From NCBI GenBank assembly GCA_900769615.1, contig CAAGHH010000019.1, forward strand, positions 1 to 53,236: DNA of 53,236 nucleotides, read 5' to 3'. Of the stretch, positions 8,328-17,926 are shown piece after piece (the first letter of the stretch is position 1; each line of letters starts with the position of its first letter). Source of the DNA: Selenomonadales bacterium. Its GTDB lineage: Bacteria; Bacillota; Negativicutes; Selenomonadales; Selenomonadaceae. Under the pieces are notes generated by a model that was not told where the DNA came from, did not search any database, and saw only the letters and a list, made by a program, of their open reading frames with translations. Both the position numbers and the translations under genes were made by a program.

Positions 8328-9395
8328 ATGGCATATAAAATTACAGTAATACCTGGCGATGGTATCGGCAAGGAAATAACTGATTCAGCAGTAGAGGTAA
8401 TGAAAAAGGTTGCTGAGAAATTTAAGCTGGACTTTGAATATACCTATAAAGATGCGGGTGGCACAGCTTATGATAAATTTGGTACGCCGTTGCCTGACGA
8501 TACCATTGAGGCTTGCAAGGCTTCCGATGGCGTTTTGTTCGGGGCTGTCGGTGGAGACAAATGGGACAATGTAGAGCCGGCTTTGCGCCCAGAAAAGGCT
8601 ATTTTAGGACTTAGAAAAAATCTGGGGCTTTATGCAAATTTGCGCCCGGTAAAAGTAGCTGATGCTTTGGTAGAATATTCGCCATTAAAACCAGAACTGG
8701 TAAAAGGGGCTGACCTCGTTATCGTTCGCGAACTTATTGGTGGCATATATTTCGGCGATAAATGTGAATCTGAGGAACATAATGGTTCGGAAAGAGCTTG
8801 GGATTTAGAGAACTATTCGGTGCCCGAAGTAGAGCGTATTGCTAAATTGGCTTTTGAAACGGCTAAACTTCGCCGGGGTAAAGTAACGTCAGTTGATAAA
8901 GCTAACGTGCTTGCAACATCAAGACTTTGGCGACGGACAGTAGCTAACGTAGCCGAGGATTATAGGGATATTGAGCTTAATAATCTTTATGTGGATAATT
9001 GTGCTATGCAGCTGGCGGTTAAACCGACTCAGTTTGATGTAATCGTAACGGGTAATCTTTTTGGCGATATATTATCTGATGAGGCAGCTGTAGTTGGCGG
9101 CTCGATAGGGATGATGCCATCGGCTTCTATCGGCACTAGTACGAGCCTTTATGAGCCAATTCATGGCAGTGCGCCAGATATTGCTGGCAAGGGGATTGCT
9201 AATCCGATGGGGACGATATTATCAGCAGCTATGCTTTTAAGATATTCTTTACATGAAGAAAAAGCTGCTGATGCTATTGAAGCAGCTGTTGACAAGGCTT
9301 TAGCTGATGGTTATCGTACGCCTGATCTTTGGAAAGAAGGCTTTACTAAAGCTAATACAGCTGAAATCACGAAAGTTATTTGTGATAGAATTTAA
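8328..9395 (+). CDS. leuB: 3-isopropylmalate dehydrogenase
   Basis: LeuB oxidises and decarboxylates 3-isopropylmalate to 2-oxoisocaproate with NAD. At 355 aa it is of normal length. It carries the N-terminal PGDGIGKEI motif, ANLRPVK, the RELIGGIYFG segment that contacts substrate, and SVDKANVLATSRLWRR with the catalytic Lys and Asp. The C-terminal GSAPDIAGKGIANPMGT nucleotide loop is complete. ATG 8328 follows AAAGGAAG. It is the third gene of the leuCDB-ilvB unit. Confidence 0.95.
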   Translation: MAYKITVIPGDGIGKEITDSAVEVMKKVAEKFKLDFEYTYKDAGGTAYDKFGTPLPDDTIEACKASDGVLFGAVGGDKWDNVEPALRPEKAILGLRKNLGLYANLRPVKVADALVEYSPLKPELVKGADLVIVRELIGGIYFGDKCESEEHNGSERAWDLENYSVPEVERIAKLAFETAKLRRGKVTSVDKANVLATSRLWRRTVANVAEDYRDIELNNLYVDNCAMQLAVKPTQFDVIVTGNLFGDILSDEAAVVGGSIGMMPSASIGTSTSLYEPIHGSAPDIAGKGIANPMGTILSAAMLLRYSLHEEKAADAIEAAVDKALADGYRTPDLWKEGFTKANTAEITKVICDRI

Positions 9396-9422
9396 ATATA
9401 ATCAGAGTAAGGAGGAGTTTTG

Positions 9423-11087
9423 ATGAAGGGAGCACAGGCTGTGGCCGCCTGTCTCAAAGAGCAAGGAGTCGATACGGTTTTCGGTTATCCCGGTGGTATG
9501 ATTTTGCCACTATATGATGCTTTTTATGATGATAAGGCAATCCATCAGGTTTTAGTAACGCATGAGCAAAATGCTGCACATGCTGCCGATGGTTATGCCC
9601 GTGCTTCGGGCAAGGTTGGTGTTTGTATAGCAACGTCAGGTCCTGGCGCTACCAATCTGGTTACTGGTCTGGCAACGGCATTTATGGATTCGATTCCGGT
9701 AGTAGCTATTACGGGACAGGTTGATACTTCGCTTTTAGGCAAAGATGCTTTTCAGGAAACCGATATTCTTGATGTAACTATGCCGATAACCAAGCACAAT
9801 TACAAAGTAAAGGATCCTAAAAAATTAGTATCAACTATAAGAAAGGCCTTTGCTTTGGCCAAAAGCGGTCGTCCAGGACCGGTTTTGGTTGATGTTCCAC
9901 GGGATTTATTTTTGGCTGATGTTGACTATAGTGAAGCTGCCGATGAACCTGAGAAAAAAAATCCGCCTGATGCTGATTTTTTGATTTGTGCAGCTGAGGC
10001 TGCTAGCGAAATAGTCAAAGCCAAACGTCCGGTAGTTATTGTTGGCGGCGGGGTAATATCAGCTGGTGCAACCAAGGAAGTAACCGCATTTATTGAAAAA
10101 TATAATTTGCCGGTAGTACATACCTTGATGGGACTAGGGGCGATACCGCGCTCACATCGGCAGTCCTTAGGATTTGCTGGTATGCACGGTGAAAAAGCTG
10201 CTAACCATGCAATTGCCGCAGCTGATCTAGTAATTGCGCTAGGCAGTCGTTTTGGCGATCGGCAAACTGGCAATTTGAAAAAATATACTCAGGACACCAA
10301 ATTTATTCATGTAGATATTGATCCAGCTGAGATAGATAAAAATGTCAGCAATACTCTGGGGCTGGCTGGTGATATGAAAACTATCCTGAAGCTTTTAATG
10401 CGGCATGAGGCCAGTGCTGATTTAAGCAAATGGTGGCAAAAAATTAATGAATGGCAGGATAAGTATGCCTATGACTATCATTTAAATCGTCTGACGGTGC
10501 CTTGGGCCATGCATCAGGCAGCACAATCAGTCAAAGGCAAGCCGTATGCTTTTGCAACTGATGTCGGTCAGCATCAGATGTGGGCGGCATTACATTTAAA
10601 AATTGAAGAACCTAGGACATGGCTGACCTCAGGCGGATTAGGCACTATGGGGTTTGGCCTGCCGGCAGCTATGGGAGCGCAGCTAAGCTATGGCAAATCG
10701 CGTCGGGTTATTCATGTAGCTGGTGATGGCGGCATAAAAATGACCGGTAATGAATATTACACTATCGCTAGGTTAAAGCTGCCAATAGTGTCTTTGATAA
10801 TAAATAATACCAGCCTGGGCATGATTCGTCAGTTGCAGAAGGTAATGTACAAAGAGCGTTATATTGCTTGTGAACTTGATTATCAGATGGATTTTGTAAA
10901 GTATGCGCAAAGCTTTGGTATTGAAGCTGAGGCGGTAGCTACGCAAGAGGAATTTGCCGAGGCACTGTCCAGAGCCTTAGCTGATACGGAAAATCCGCGG
11001 GTTATTGTGCTGAACGTATGGCGCAGCTTTGTTGAACCAATGATAAAGGGCGGCGCTAGAATTGATGAATTCGTTGAATTTAAATAA
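9423..11087 (+). CDS. ilvB: acetolactate synthase large (catalytic) subunit
   Basis: This is the ThDP-, FAD- and Mg-dependent catalytic subunit, which condenses pyruvate to acetolactate. ATG 9423 is preferred over the TTG at 9420 because GGAGGAG (9411-9417) is better spaced to it; this gives 554 aa. The catalytic Glu48 lies in VTHEQNAAHAADGYARASGK. The ThDP/Mg motif begins GDGGIKMTGNEYYTIARLKL at ~433 and ends in NN at ~460. It is unusually separated from its regulatory subunit ilvN, with ilvC and leuCDB between them and a terminator/promoter pair after ilvC. Confidence 0.95.
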   Translation: MKGAQAVAACLKEQGVDTVFGYPGGMILPLYDAFYDDKAIHQVLVTHEQNAAHAADGYARASGKVGVCIATSGPGATNLVTGLATAFMDSIPVVAITGQVDTSLLGKDAFQETDILDVTMPITKHNYKVKDPKKLVSTIRKAFALAKSGRPGPVLVDVPRDLFLADVDYSEAADEPEKKNPPDADFLICAAEAASEIVKAKRPVVIVGGGVISAGATKEVTAFIEKYNLPVVHTLMGLGAIPRSHRQSLGFAGMHGEKAANHAIAAADLVIALGSRFGDRQTGNLKKYTQDTKFIHVDIDPAEIDKNVSNTLGLAGDMKTILKLLMRHEASADLSKWWQKINEWQDKYAYDYHLNRLTVPWAMHQAAQSVKGKPYAFATDVGQHQMWAALHLKIEEPRTWLTSGGLGTMGFGLPAAMGAQLSYGKSRRVIHVAGDGGIKMTGNEYYTIARLKLPIVSLIINNTSLGMIRQLQKVMYKERYIACELDYQMDFVKYAQSFGIEAEAVATQEEFAEALSRALADTENPRVIVLNVWRSFVEPMIKGGARIDEFVEFK

Positions 11088-11103
11088 TAATGGTATCTGA
11101 TAC

Positions 11104-11132
11104 TTGCTTTTGTGAATAGTACACGTTATAAT
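11104..11132 (+). promoter_or_regulatory. promoter of the pyr operon
   Basis: TTGCTT (11104-11109) and a perfect TATAAT (11127-11132) are separated by 17 bases. The start would be near 11139-11141, giving a leader of about 235 bases before pyrB. This is the best promoter match in the biosynthetic half of the window. Confidence 0.75.
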
Positions 11133-11138
11133 TAGGTT

Positions 11139-11290
11139 AACGCAGACGGGATCTGCAATGACAAGATAATATCCGCCTTTTTAAGATGCGTACTGCGATA
11201 CGCATAAAGGGAGCCAGATAGTACCGCTATAAGTTTTATGATGAAGCAAGAGCTTTCTTATGCATACGCATAGGAGAGCTCTTTTTTATT
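11139..11290 (+). promoter_or_regulatory. pyr operon leader: candidate transcription attenuator
   Basis: The leader starts with a GCAGA/TCTGC hairpin (11143-11157) whose loop GGAT can pair with ATCC downstream, an H-type pseudoknot. Next is ATGCGTA/TACGCAT (11186-11192, 11199-11205). A strong terminator follows: a 16-bp stem (11248-11263 with 11268-11283) and T6. ATGCGTA can instead pair with a second TACGCAT at 11265-11271 inside the terminator, which would break it. No PyrR-binding loop is recognisable, and no pyrR gene is in this operon. Function as a pyrimidine-responsive switch is inference from position and structure. Confidence 0.6.
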
Positions 11291-11373
11291 AAATGGCTGC
11301 TGGGGCGTGTTAGTTATTATCTTGAACGTTTATACACAGTAAATGTATAATTATAAGCTAAGGAGTGATTGAC

Positions 11374-12321
11374 TTGGGGAAAAATAATGTATCCTTACGA
11401 GGCAAGAACATTTTAGGACTAGAAGATTTTAGTCCTGAGGAAATTCGTCTTGTACTTGAGACCGCTAAAGAAATGAAAAACATTATTCATCGGGATATCA
11501 AAAAAGTACCAACGTTGCGTGGCAAATCAATTGTAACGCTGTTTTATGAGCCAAGCACTCGTACGCGTACTTCGTTTGAATTAGCTGGAAAATATCTTGG
11601 GGCTGATGTCGTAAATATCACGGCGGGAACCAGCAGTATTGTAAAAGGCGAGAGCTTGCGTGATACGCTTTATACGATAGAAGCAATGGGAGTTGATGCT
11701 ATCGTAATGCGCCATAAAGCCGAAGGCGCGGCTGAGTATGCTTCAAGAGTAGTAAGCCCAGTAATTTTAAATGCTGGTGATGGTGCACATGCGCATCCAT
11801 CCCAAGGTTTGCTGAATCTCTTTACCATTCAGGAGCATAAGGGACACTTAGAAGGTCTGAAGGTAGCTATCATTGGTGATGTACTTCATAGCCGGGTAGC
11901 TCGTTCGGATATTTATGGTATGCGCAAGATGGGCATGGAAGTTCATATCGCTGGTCCAAAGACATTGCTGCCACGCTTCCTTTATGAAGAACCTGGTATT
12001 GTAGTGCATGAACGTATCGAAGATGCTATTGCTAATGCAGATGTTATCGAAGTGCTGCGTATTCAGCTTGAGCGCATGAAAGGCGGACTTTTCCCAACAA
12101 CGCGTGAATATGCCCGTATTTTTGGCTTGAATGATACTCGCCTGAAATTAGCTAAGGATGATGTGTTAATTCTTCATCCAGGTCCAATGAATAAAGGCTG
12201 GGAAATTTCGCCGTTTACGGCTTATGGTAAAAATTCAGCTATTCAGGAAGAAGTCCAAAATGGTGTAGCTGTTCGTATGGCATTATTTACCTTAGTTTTG
12301 ACGGGAGGAAAGCAGGAATGA
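11374..12321 (+). CDS. pyrB: aspartate carbamoyltransferase catalytic subunit
   Basis: ATCase joins carbamoyl phosphate and aspartate, the committed step of pyrimidine synthesis. TTG 11374 is chosen because AAGGAG (11360-11365) is spaced 8 bases from it; the upstream GTG at 11365 overlaps that RBS. This gives 315 aa. The carbamoyl-phosphate motif STRTR is at 61-65, and HPSQGLL and HPGPMNKG are conserved. No pyrI regulatory subunit is present, so it should be the unregulated trimeric type. Its stop overlaps pyrC by 4 bases. Confidence 0.95.
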   Translation: MGKNNVSLRGKNILGLEDFSPEEIRLVLETAKEMKNIIHRDIKKVPTLRGKSIVTLFYEPSTRTRTSFELAGKYLGADVVNITAGTSSIVKGESLRDTLYTIEAMGVDAIVMRHKAEGAAEYASRVVSPVILNAGDGAHAHPSQGLLNLFTIQEHKGHLEGLKVAIIGDVLHSRVARSDIYGMRKMGMEVHIAGPKTLLPRFLYEEPGIVVHERIEDAIANADVIEVLRIQLERMKGGLFPTTREYARIFGLNDTRLKLAKDDVLILHPGPMNKGWEISPFTAYGKNSAIQEEVQNGVAVRMALFTLVLTGGKQE

Positions 12322-13610
12322 AACTTTTAATCAAAGGCGGTCGGGTAATTAATCCGGAGACTAAATTTGACCAAATTGCTGATGTGCTGGTTGAAGATGG
12401 TAAGATAACGGCGATTGATAAAGATATTGTTGCTGAAGATGCCAAGGTTTATGATGCAGCTGGCAAAATTGTAACGCCAGGTCTTGTTGATTTGCATGTG
12501 CATTTCCGTGAACCAGGTCAGGAAGCGAAAGAAGATTTCGAATCAGGTACTAAAGCTGCTGCGGCGGGCGGCTTTACGACAGTCTGCACTATGCCAAATA
12601 CGAAACCGGTAGTTGATACCGCAGCTGATGTCAGAAGCCTGGAAAAAAGAGCTGAGGATGTGGCATCAGTTCATGTAAAAATTATTGGTGCTGTTACGAA
12701 AAATCAGGAAGGCAAGGAATTAGCTGAGCTTGGCGATATGATAGAAGCAGGAGCAGTAGCTTTTTCAGATGATGGACATTTTGATTCGACAGCCAAGGTT
12801 TTATTGAATGCATTTGATTATTTGCATACTTTTGATAAGGTTATTGTAAACCATGATGAAGAACCTTCGCTGGTAGAAGATGGTGTCATGAATGAAGGTC
12901 ATCGCAGTGCTATGCTTGGCATGAAGGGGCGGCCAACAGTAGCTGAAGATATTGCGGTAGCTCGTGATATAATGCTGGCTGAGTATGCTGGGTCACGTGT
13001 GCATGTAGCACACATCAGCTCGGCTCGTGCAGTAGACATCGTTCGTCAGGCTAAAAAGCGTGGGGTCAAGGTAACGGCTGAGGCTACTCCACAGCACATG
13101 ACCATGACTGATGAGTGTGTAAATCTTTTCGATACATCGACTAAAATAAATCCGCCGCTTAGAGCGCAAAAGGATTGCGATGCTTTGCTGGAAGGCTTAA
13201 AAGATGGCACAATTGATGCTATCGTTACCGATCATTCGCCACATGCGCAGGAAGATAAGGATCGGGAGTATATTTATGCACCAAGTGGGTTCCCTGGACT
13301 TGAAACATCGCTTGGTATAATGTTGACAGATCTTTATCATGCTGGGAAATTGGATTTGCCACTGATTGTATCAAAAATGTCCTATGAACCAGCCAAAGTA
13401 TTTAAGCTTGATGCCGGTACGCTTACTGTAGGTAAAAATGCTGATATTACCGTTATCGATCCAGAGCTTTCCTGGACGGTAGATGACAGTAAATTCTATA
13501 CGCGTGGCAGTCACAGTCCTTTTGTTGGTCGCAAGCTTAAAGGTAAAGCCGTTTTGACGGTAGTTGATGGCAAGATAGTTATGCAGGATGGCGAAGTTTT
13601 GGCTAAATAA
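12318..13610 (+). CDS. pyrC: dihydroorotase
   Basis: This zinc amidohydrolase cyclises carbamoyl aspartate to dihydroorotate. At 430 aa it is a class I (long) dihydroorotase. The metal motif HVH is at residues 60-62 (DLHVHFREPG). VNHDEE, VHVAHISSA and the catalytic Asp in VTDHSPH follow in the usual order. The start overlaps the pyrB stop as ATGA, so translation is coupled. Confidence 0.95.
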   Translation: MKLLIKGGRVINPETKFDQIADVLVEDGKITAIDKDIVAEDAKVYDAAGKIVTPGLVDLHVHFREPGQEAKEDFESGTKAAAAGGFTTVCTMPNTKPVVDTAADVRSLEKRAEDVASVHVKIIGAVTKNQEGKELAELGDMIEAGAVAFSDDGHFDSTAKVLLNAFDYLHTFDKVIVNHDEEPSLVEDGVMNEGHRSAMLGMKGRPTVAEDIAVARDIMLAEYAGSRVHVAHISSARAVDIVRQAKKRGVKVTAEATPQHMTMTDECVNLFDTSTKINPPLRAQKDCDALLEGLKDGTIDAIVTDHSPHAQEDKDREYIYAPSGFPGLETSLGIMLTDLYHAGKLDLPLIVSKMSYEPAKVFKLDAGTLTVGKNADITVIDPELSWTVDDSKFYTRGSHSPFVGRKLKGKAVLTVVDGKIVMQDGEVLAK

Positions 13611-13625
13611 TAATGAGGTGTTTTC

Positions 13626-14696
13626 ATGAAAGGTAAATTAATCCTGGAAGACGGCAGTGTTTTCCATGGCGAACTGCTAAATAATATCAAAGCAACAGGG
13701 GAAGTTGTTTTTAATACGGGTATGACAGGTTATCAGGAAAGCTTGACTGATCCATCATATTGCCGGCAAATACTTACGCTTACTTATCCAATGGTAGGCA
13801 ATTATGGTATTGCGGATATTTTTATGCAGTCACGCAAATCATTTGTCAATGGCTTTGTTATTGGTGAATTGTGTGAATATGGCAGCAACTGGCATTATGA
13901 AACTAGTTTGGCTGATTTTCTTACGAAACAGGGCGTACCTTGCCTCTATAATGTTGATACCCGGGCAGTAACGCGTAAAATTCGTTCAGCTGGTACGATG
14001 AAAGGCATTATTGTAGCTGAGGATGCGGCTAAAACAGAAATAGATGAGCTCTTTGCCGTGCCAATCAAAAAAGATGTTGTTATGGAAGTTACGACGCCTG
14101 AGGCGTATGATATTCCAGCTGACAAGGAAGATGCACCGTTTGTAGTAGCTATGGACTTTGGCGTGAAGCAAAATATTTTAAATTCGCTGCATAATCTTGG
14201 CTGCAAGGTAAAGGTTGTTCCAGCAAGCACGACGGCTGAAGAAGTATTAGCGCTAAATCCAGATGGTATATTCCTTTCTAATGGCCCGGGTGACCCAGCG
14301 GATGTTCCGGAAATTGTAGCTGAAATTAAAAAGCTCATCGGCAAGAAACCGATATTTGGTATCTGCCTTGGTCATCAGCTGCTGGCTCGCGCTATGGGGG
14401 CTAAAACCTACAAACTGAAATTTGGTCATCGTGGCTGCAATCAGCCAGTAAAAAATCTTCTTACAGGTAAGGTGCAGATTTCGTCACAGAATCATGGCTT
14501 TGCGGTTGATGAAGCATCACTTAAGGATTTGCCATTGGAAGTCACGCATGTAAACGTAAATGATGGAACCGTTGAAGGTATGCGGCATAAAGAATTACCG
14601 ATCTTTTCGGTACAGTATCACCCGGAAGCATCGCCGGGACCTGATGACAATATGTATCTGTTTGATGAATTCTGGACGATGCTCAAGGGGGAATAA
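13626..14696 (+). CDS. carA: carbamoyl-phosphate synthase small (glutaminase) subunit
   Basis: CarA hydrolyses glutamine and passes ammonia to CarB. It is 356 aa. The N-terminal small-subunit domain is followed by a class I glutamine amidotransferase domain with nucleophile Cys247 (GICLGHQ) and His332/Glu334 (YHPEASPGP). ATG 13626 has a GAGGTG RBS. carB starts two bases after the carA stop. Lying inside a pyr operon, this copy probably serves pyrimidine synthesis and is controlled with it. Confidence 0.95.
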   Translation: MKGKLILEDGSVFHGELLNNIKATGEVVFNTGMTGYQESLTDPSYCRQILTLTYPMVGNYGIADIFMQSRKSFVNGFVIGELCEYGSNWHYETSLADFLTKQGVPCLYNVDTRAVTRKIRSAGTMKGIIVAEDAAKTEIDELFAVPIKKDVVMEVTTPEAYDIPADKEDAPFVVAMDFGVKQNILNSLHNLGCKVKVVPASTTAEEVLALNPDGIFLSNGPGDPADVPEIVAEIKKLIGKKPIFGICLGHQLLARAMGAKTYKLKFGHRGCNQPVKNLLTGKVQISSQNHGFAVDEASLKDLPLEVTHVNVNDGTVEGMRHKELPIFSVQYHPEASPGPDDNMYLFDEFWTMLKGE

Positions 14697-14698
14697 TT

Positions 14699-17600
14699 GT
14701 GCCAAAAAAGGAATATCTAAAAAAAGTAATGGTAATCGGGTCAGGACCTATTATCATCGGTCAGGCAGCTGAATTTGACTATGCTGGTTCACAGGCTTGC
14801 CGCGCCCTGAAAGAAGAAGGTTTGGAAGTTGTGCTGGTAAACTCTAATCCAGCAACAATCATGACCGATACGCATATTGCTGATAGAGTTTACATTGAAC
14901 CGTTGACACCGGAATTTTTAGAGGAAATCATTGCCAAAGAGAACCCGGATGGTCTTTTAGCGACATTGGGCGGTCAGGCTGGTCTTAATTTGGCAGTACA
15001 GCTTTCTGAGCGTGGCGTACTTGAAAAATACAATGTTGAGCTATTGGGAACACCGCTCAAGGCTATTGAAAAAGCTGAAGACCGGGAAATGTTCAAAGAA
15101 ACCATGCAAAAACTGGGTGAGCCAATTCCGGAAAGCACGATCGTTGAAGATGTGCCAGCAGCAGTTGCTTTTGCTAATGAAATTGGCTATCCGGTTATCG
15201 TTCGTCCGGCTTATACGATGGGCGGTACTGGCGGTGGTATAGCTGATAATGAAGAAGAGCTTATTGATATTGTTATCAAAGGTCTTACTTATTCAATGAT
15301 TGGTCAGGTTTTAATCGAGCGCAGTGTAGCTGGCTGGAAAGAAATCGAATATGAAGTAATGCGTGATGGTAATGATAACTGCATTACGGTCTGCAACATG
15401 GAAAACTTTGATCCAGTTGGTGTACATACGGGTGATTCTATCGTTGTAGCACCATCGCAGACACTTACGGATCATGAATATCAGATGCTGCGCAGTGCTT
15501 CGTTACGCATTATTCGTGAGTTAGGTATTGAGGGCGGCTGCAATGCGCAATATGCTTTAGATCCTAATAGCAATCGTTACTATGTAATTGAGGTTAACCC
15601 GCGCGTAAGCCGTTCTTCGGCACTGGCTTCAAAAGCTACTGGTTATCCAATCGCTAAAGTTTCGGCTAAAATAGCTATCGGCTATACTTTGGATGAAATT
15701 ACCAATGCTGTTACACAAAAAACGAAGGCTTGCTTTGAGCCGGCACTTGACTATTGCGTAGTAAAATTCCCGCGTTGGCCGTTTGATAAATTTGTTTATG
15801 CTGACCGTACGCTAGGAACGCAGATGAAGGCTACTGGCGAGGTTATGAGTATTGACCGGCATTTTGAAGGGGCTATTTTAAAAGCAGTACGTTCCCTTGA
15901 AATCGGTGTTAATCGGCTGCATTTGGATAAAATTGATGCTTGGGATGATGAGCGGGTAAAGAAGAATCTTGCGCGTATTAATGATGAACGTATCTTTGTC
16001 ATTGCTGAGGCATTGCGTCGTAATATCGCTACGGTTGATGAGATTCATGATATTACTAAAGTTGATAAATGGTTTATCAACAAGATTAAAAATATCACTG
16101 ATGTAGAAGTTAAACTAGCTAATGAACCTTTGACACCAAACCATATGCTAGAGGCTAAAAATGTTGGTTTAGCGGATGTTTCAATCGCTGAGGTTACTGG
16201 AAAATCAGCCGATGAAATCCGCACTACCCGCAAGAGCATGGGAATACTTCCTAGCTACAAGATGGTTGATACTTGTGCAGCTGAGTTTGAAGCAGCTACG
16301 CCGTATTTCTATTCGACTTTTAGAGCTGAGCAGGATGAGGTAGAAGTTACTAACTCGCGCAAGGTAGTGGTTTTGGGTTCTGGTCCGATTCGCATTGGTC
16401 AGGGCGTTGAATTTGATTATTGTTCCGTTCATTCCATTTGGGCGCTTAAGGAAATGGGCATCGAAGCAATCATCATCAACAACAATCCAGAAACTGTATC
16501 AACTGACTTTGATATTTCGGATCGACTGTATTTTGAACCGCTGACGAGTGAAGATGTATTAAATATCATTGATAAAGAAAAACCAGAAGGTGTTATTGTT
16601 CAGTTCGGTGGACAGACCGCTATTAATCTGGCAGCATCTTTGCAGAAAGCTGGCGTTAAAGTCTTTGGTACCTCGGTTGATGATATTGATAGAGCTGAAG
16701 ACCGTGAACGTTTTGATGAAGTGCTCACGCAGACGAAGATTCCACGTCCGCAGGGCATAAGCGTTACCAATCTTGAAGATGCTATAACTGGCGCTGCTAA
16801 TATTGGTTATCCGGTAATGGTTCGTCCTTCGTATGTATTAGGCGGCCGAGCTATGGAAATCGTTTATAATGAAGATGAACTTCGTGATTATATGAGCCGT
16901 GCGGTTAAGGTAACACCGGATCATCCAGTGCTGGTTGACCGTTATATGCAAGGTACGGAAGTCGAAGTAGACGGTATCTCTGATGGTGTTGATGTCGTAA
17001 TTCCGGGCATCATGGAACATGTTGAGCGGGCTGGCGTTCACTCAGGTGACTCCATTGCCGTATATCCGCCACAGACGCTTTCGTCGAAGGTTATCTATAC
17101 GATTATTGATTATACTAAACGTTTGGCAGTCGCACTCCATGTCAAAGGTCTTTTGAACATTCAGTTCGTTGTAGTCAATGACGAGGTTTATATTATCGAG
17201 GTAAATCCGCGTTCTTCGCGTACCGTGCCGTTCCTCTCGAAGGTTACGGATGTCAAGATGGTAAATGTGGCTACCCGCATTGCGCTTGGTGCTACGCTTA
17301 AAGAGCTTGGGTTCCGTTCAGGACTCGTACCGCCAAAACCGTATGTTGCAGTAAAAGCACCGGTGTTCTCCTTTGCGAAGATGACGGATGTTGATATTGC
17401 CCTTGGACCTGAAATGAAGTCAACTGGTGAAGTAATGGGCATTGACTATCACTATGCTAGAGCCTTGTACAAAGCAATCATTGGTTCTGGTATCAACGTA
17501 CCAACGCAGGGGTGTGTCCTCTTTACGGTAGCAGATAAGGATAAGGAAGAAATGAAGCAGCTAGCTAAAGCTTTCTCTGAGCTTGATTTCAAGATTGCTG

Positions 17601-17926
17601 CTACTGAGGGTACCGCTAAGGCTATTCAGTCAATGGGCATTGATGTTCAAGTTGTAGGCAAGGTTCATGAACGCAGCACGGATATCATTGAAAAAATTAA
17701 GACTGGTAAAATCAACATGGTAATCAACACGCTTACTCAGGGCAAACATTCCTTGAATGATGGCTTTAAGATTCGCCGGGCAACCGTTGAACATGGTATT
17801 GCTTGCCTTACGTCACTTGACACGGCTTGGGAAGTAATGCGGGTGCTCTCCTTTATGCGGGAACGCCGTTTAGTTTATTCGCTGGCTATTCAGGATTATG
17901 TTGGCGGTGGTGATGATCTTGCCTAA
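14699..17926 (+). CDS. carB: carbamoyl-phosphate synthase large subunit
   Basis: This subunit makes carbamoyl phosphate from bicarbonate, ammonia and two ATP. It is 1075 aa with the expected duplicated ATP-grasp halves: each begins with a GSGPIxIGQ motif (near residues 13 and 560), and both have complete EVNPRxSRxxA metal loops. A C-terminal MGS-like allosteric domain (~940-1075) is present and could bind UMP. It starts with GTG at 14699, behind AAGGGGG at the end of carA. The stop overlaps the start of pyrK. Confidence 0.96.
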   Translation: MPKKEYLKKVMVIGSGPIIIGQAAEFDYAGSQACRALKEEGLEVVLVNSNPATIMTDTHIADRVYIEPLTPEFLEEIIAKENPDGLLATLGGQAGLNLAVQLSERGVLEKYNVELLGTPLKAIEKAEDREMFKETMQKLGEPIPESTIVEDVPAAVAFANEIGYPVIVRPAYTMGGTGGGIADNEEELIDIVIKGLTYSMIGQVLIERSVAGWKEIEYEVMRDGNDNCITVCNMENFDPVGVHTGDSIVVAPSQTLTDHEYQMLRSASLRIIRELGIEGGCNAQYALDPNSNRYYVIEVNPRVSRSSALASKATGYPIAKVSAKIAIGYTLDEITNAVTQKTKACFEPALDYCVVKFPRWPFDKFVYADRTLGTQMKATGEVMSIDRHFEGAILKAVRSLEIGVNRLHLDKIDAWDDERVKKNLARINDERIFVIAEALRRNIATVDEIHDITKVDKWFINKIKNITDVEVKLANEPLTPNHMLEAKNVGLADVSIAEVTGKSADEIRTTRKSMGILPSYKMVDTCAAEFEAATPYFYSTFRAEQDEVEVTNSRKVVVLGSGPIRIGQGVEFDYCSVHSIWALKEMGIEAIIINNNPETVSTDFDISDRLYFEPLTSEDVLNIIDKEKPEGVIVQFGGQTAINLAASLQKAGVKVFGTSVDDIDRAEDRERFDEVLTQTKIPRPQGISVTNLEDAITGAANIGYPVMVRPSYVLGGRAMEIVYNEDELRDYMSRAVKVTPDHPVLVDRYMQGTEVEVDGISDGVDVVIPGIMEHVERAGVHSGDSIAVYPPQTLSSKVIYTIIDYTKRLAVALHVKGLLNIQFVVVNDEVYIIEVNPRSSRTVPFLSKVTDVKMVNVATRIALGATLKELGFRSGLVPPKPYVAVKAPVFSFAKMTDVDIALGPEMKSTGEVMGIDYHYARALYKAIIGSGINVPTQGCVLFTVADKDKEEMKQLAKAFSELDFKIAATEGTAKAIQSMGIDVQVVGKVHERSTDIIEKIKTGKINMVINTLTQGKHSLNDGFKIRRATVEHGIACLTSLDTAWEVMRVLSFMRERRLVYSLAIQDYVGGGDDLA

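Noticed and set aside
11205..11230. T-box-like stretch TAGTACCGC in the pyr leader
   Set aside because: The conserved T-box core needs TGGNACC; here G is replaced by A, the leader is too short for a stem I with specifier loop, and the gene is pyrB. The match is treated as chance.
11139..11290. PyrR-binding attenuator
   Set aside because: No recognisable PyrR anti-antiterminator loop is present, and the operon has no pyrR. The structure is kept only as an unassigned attenuator.
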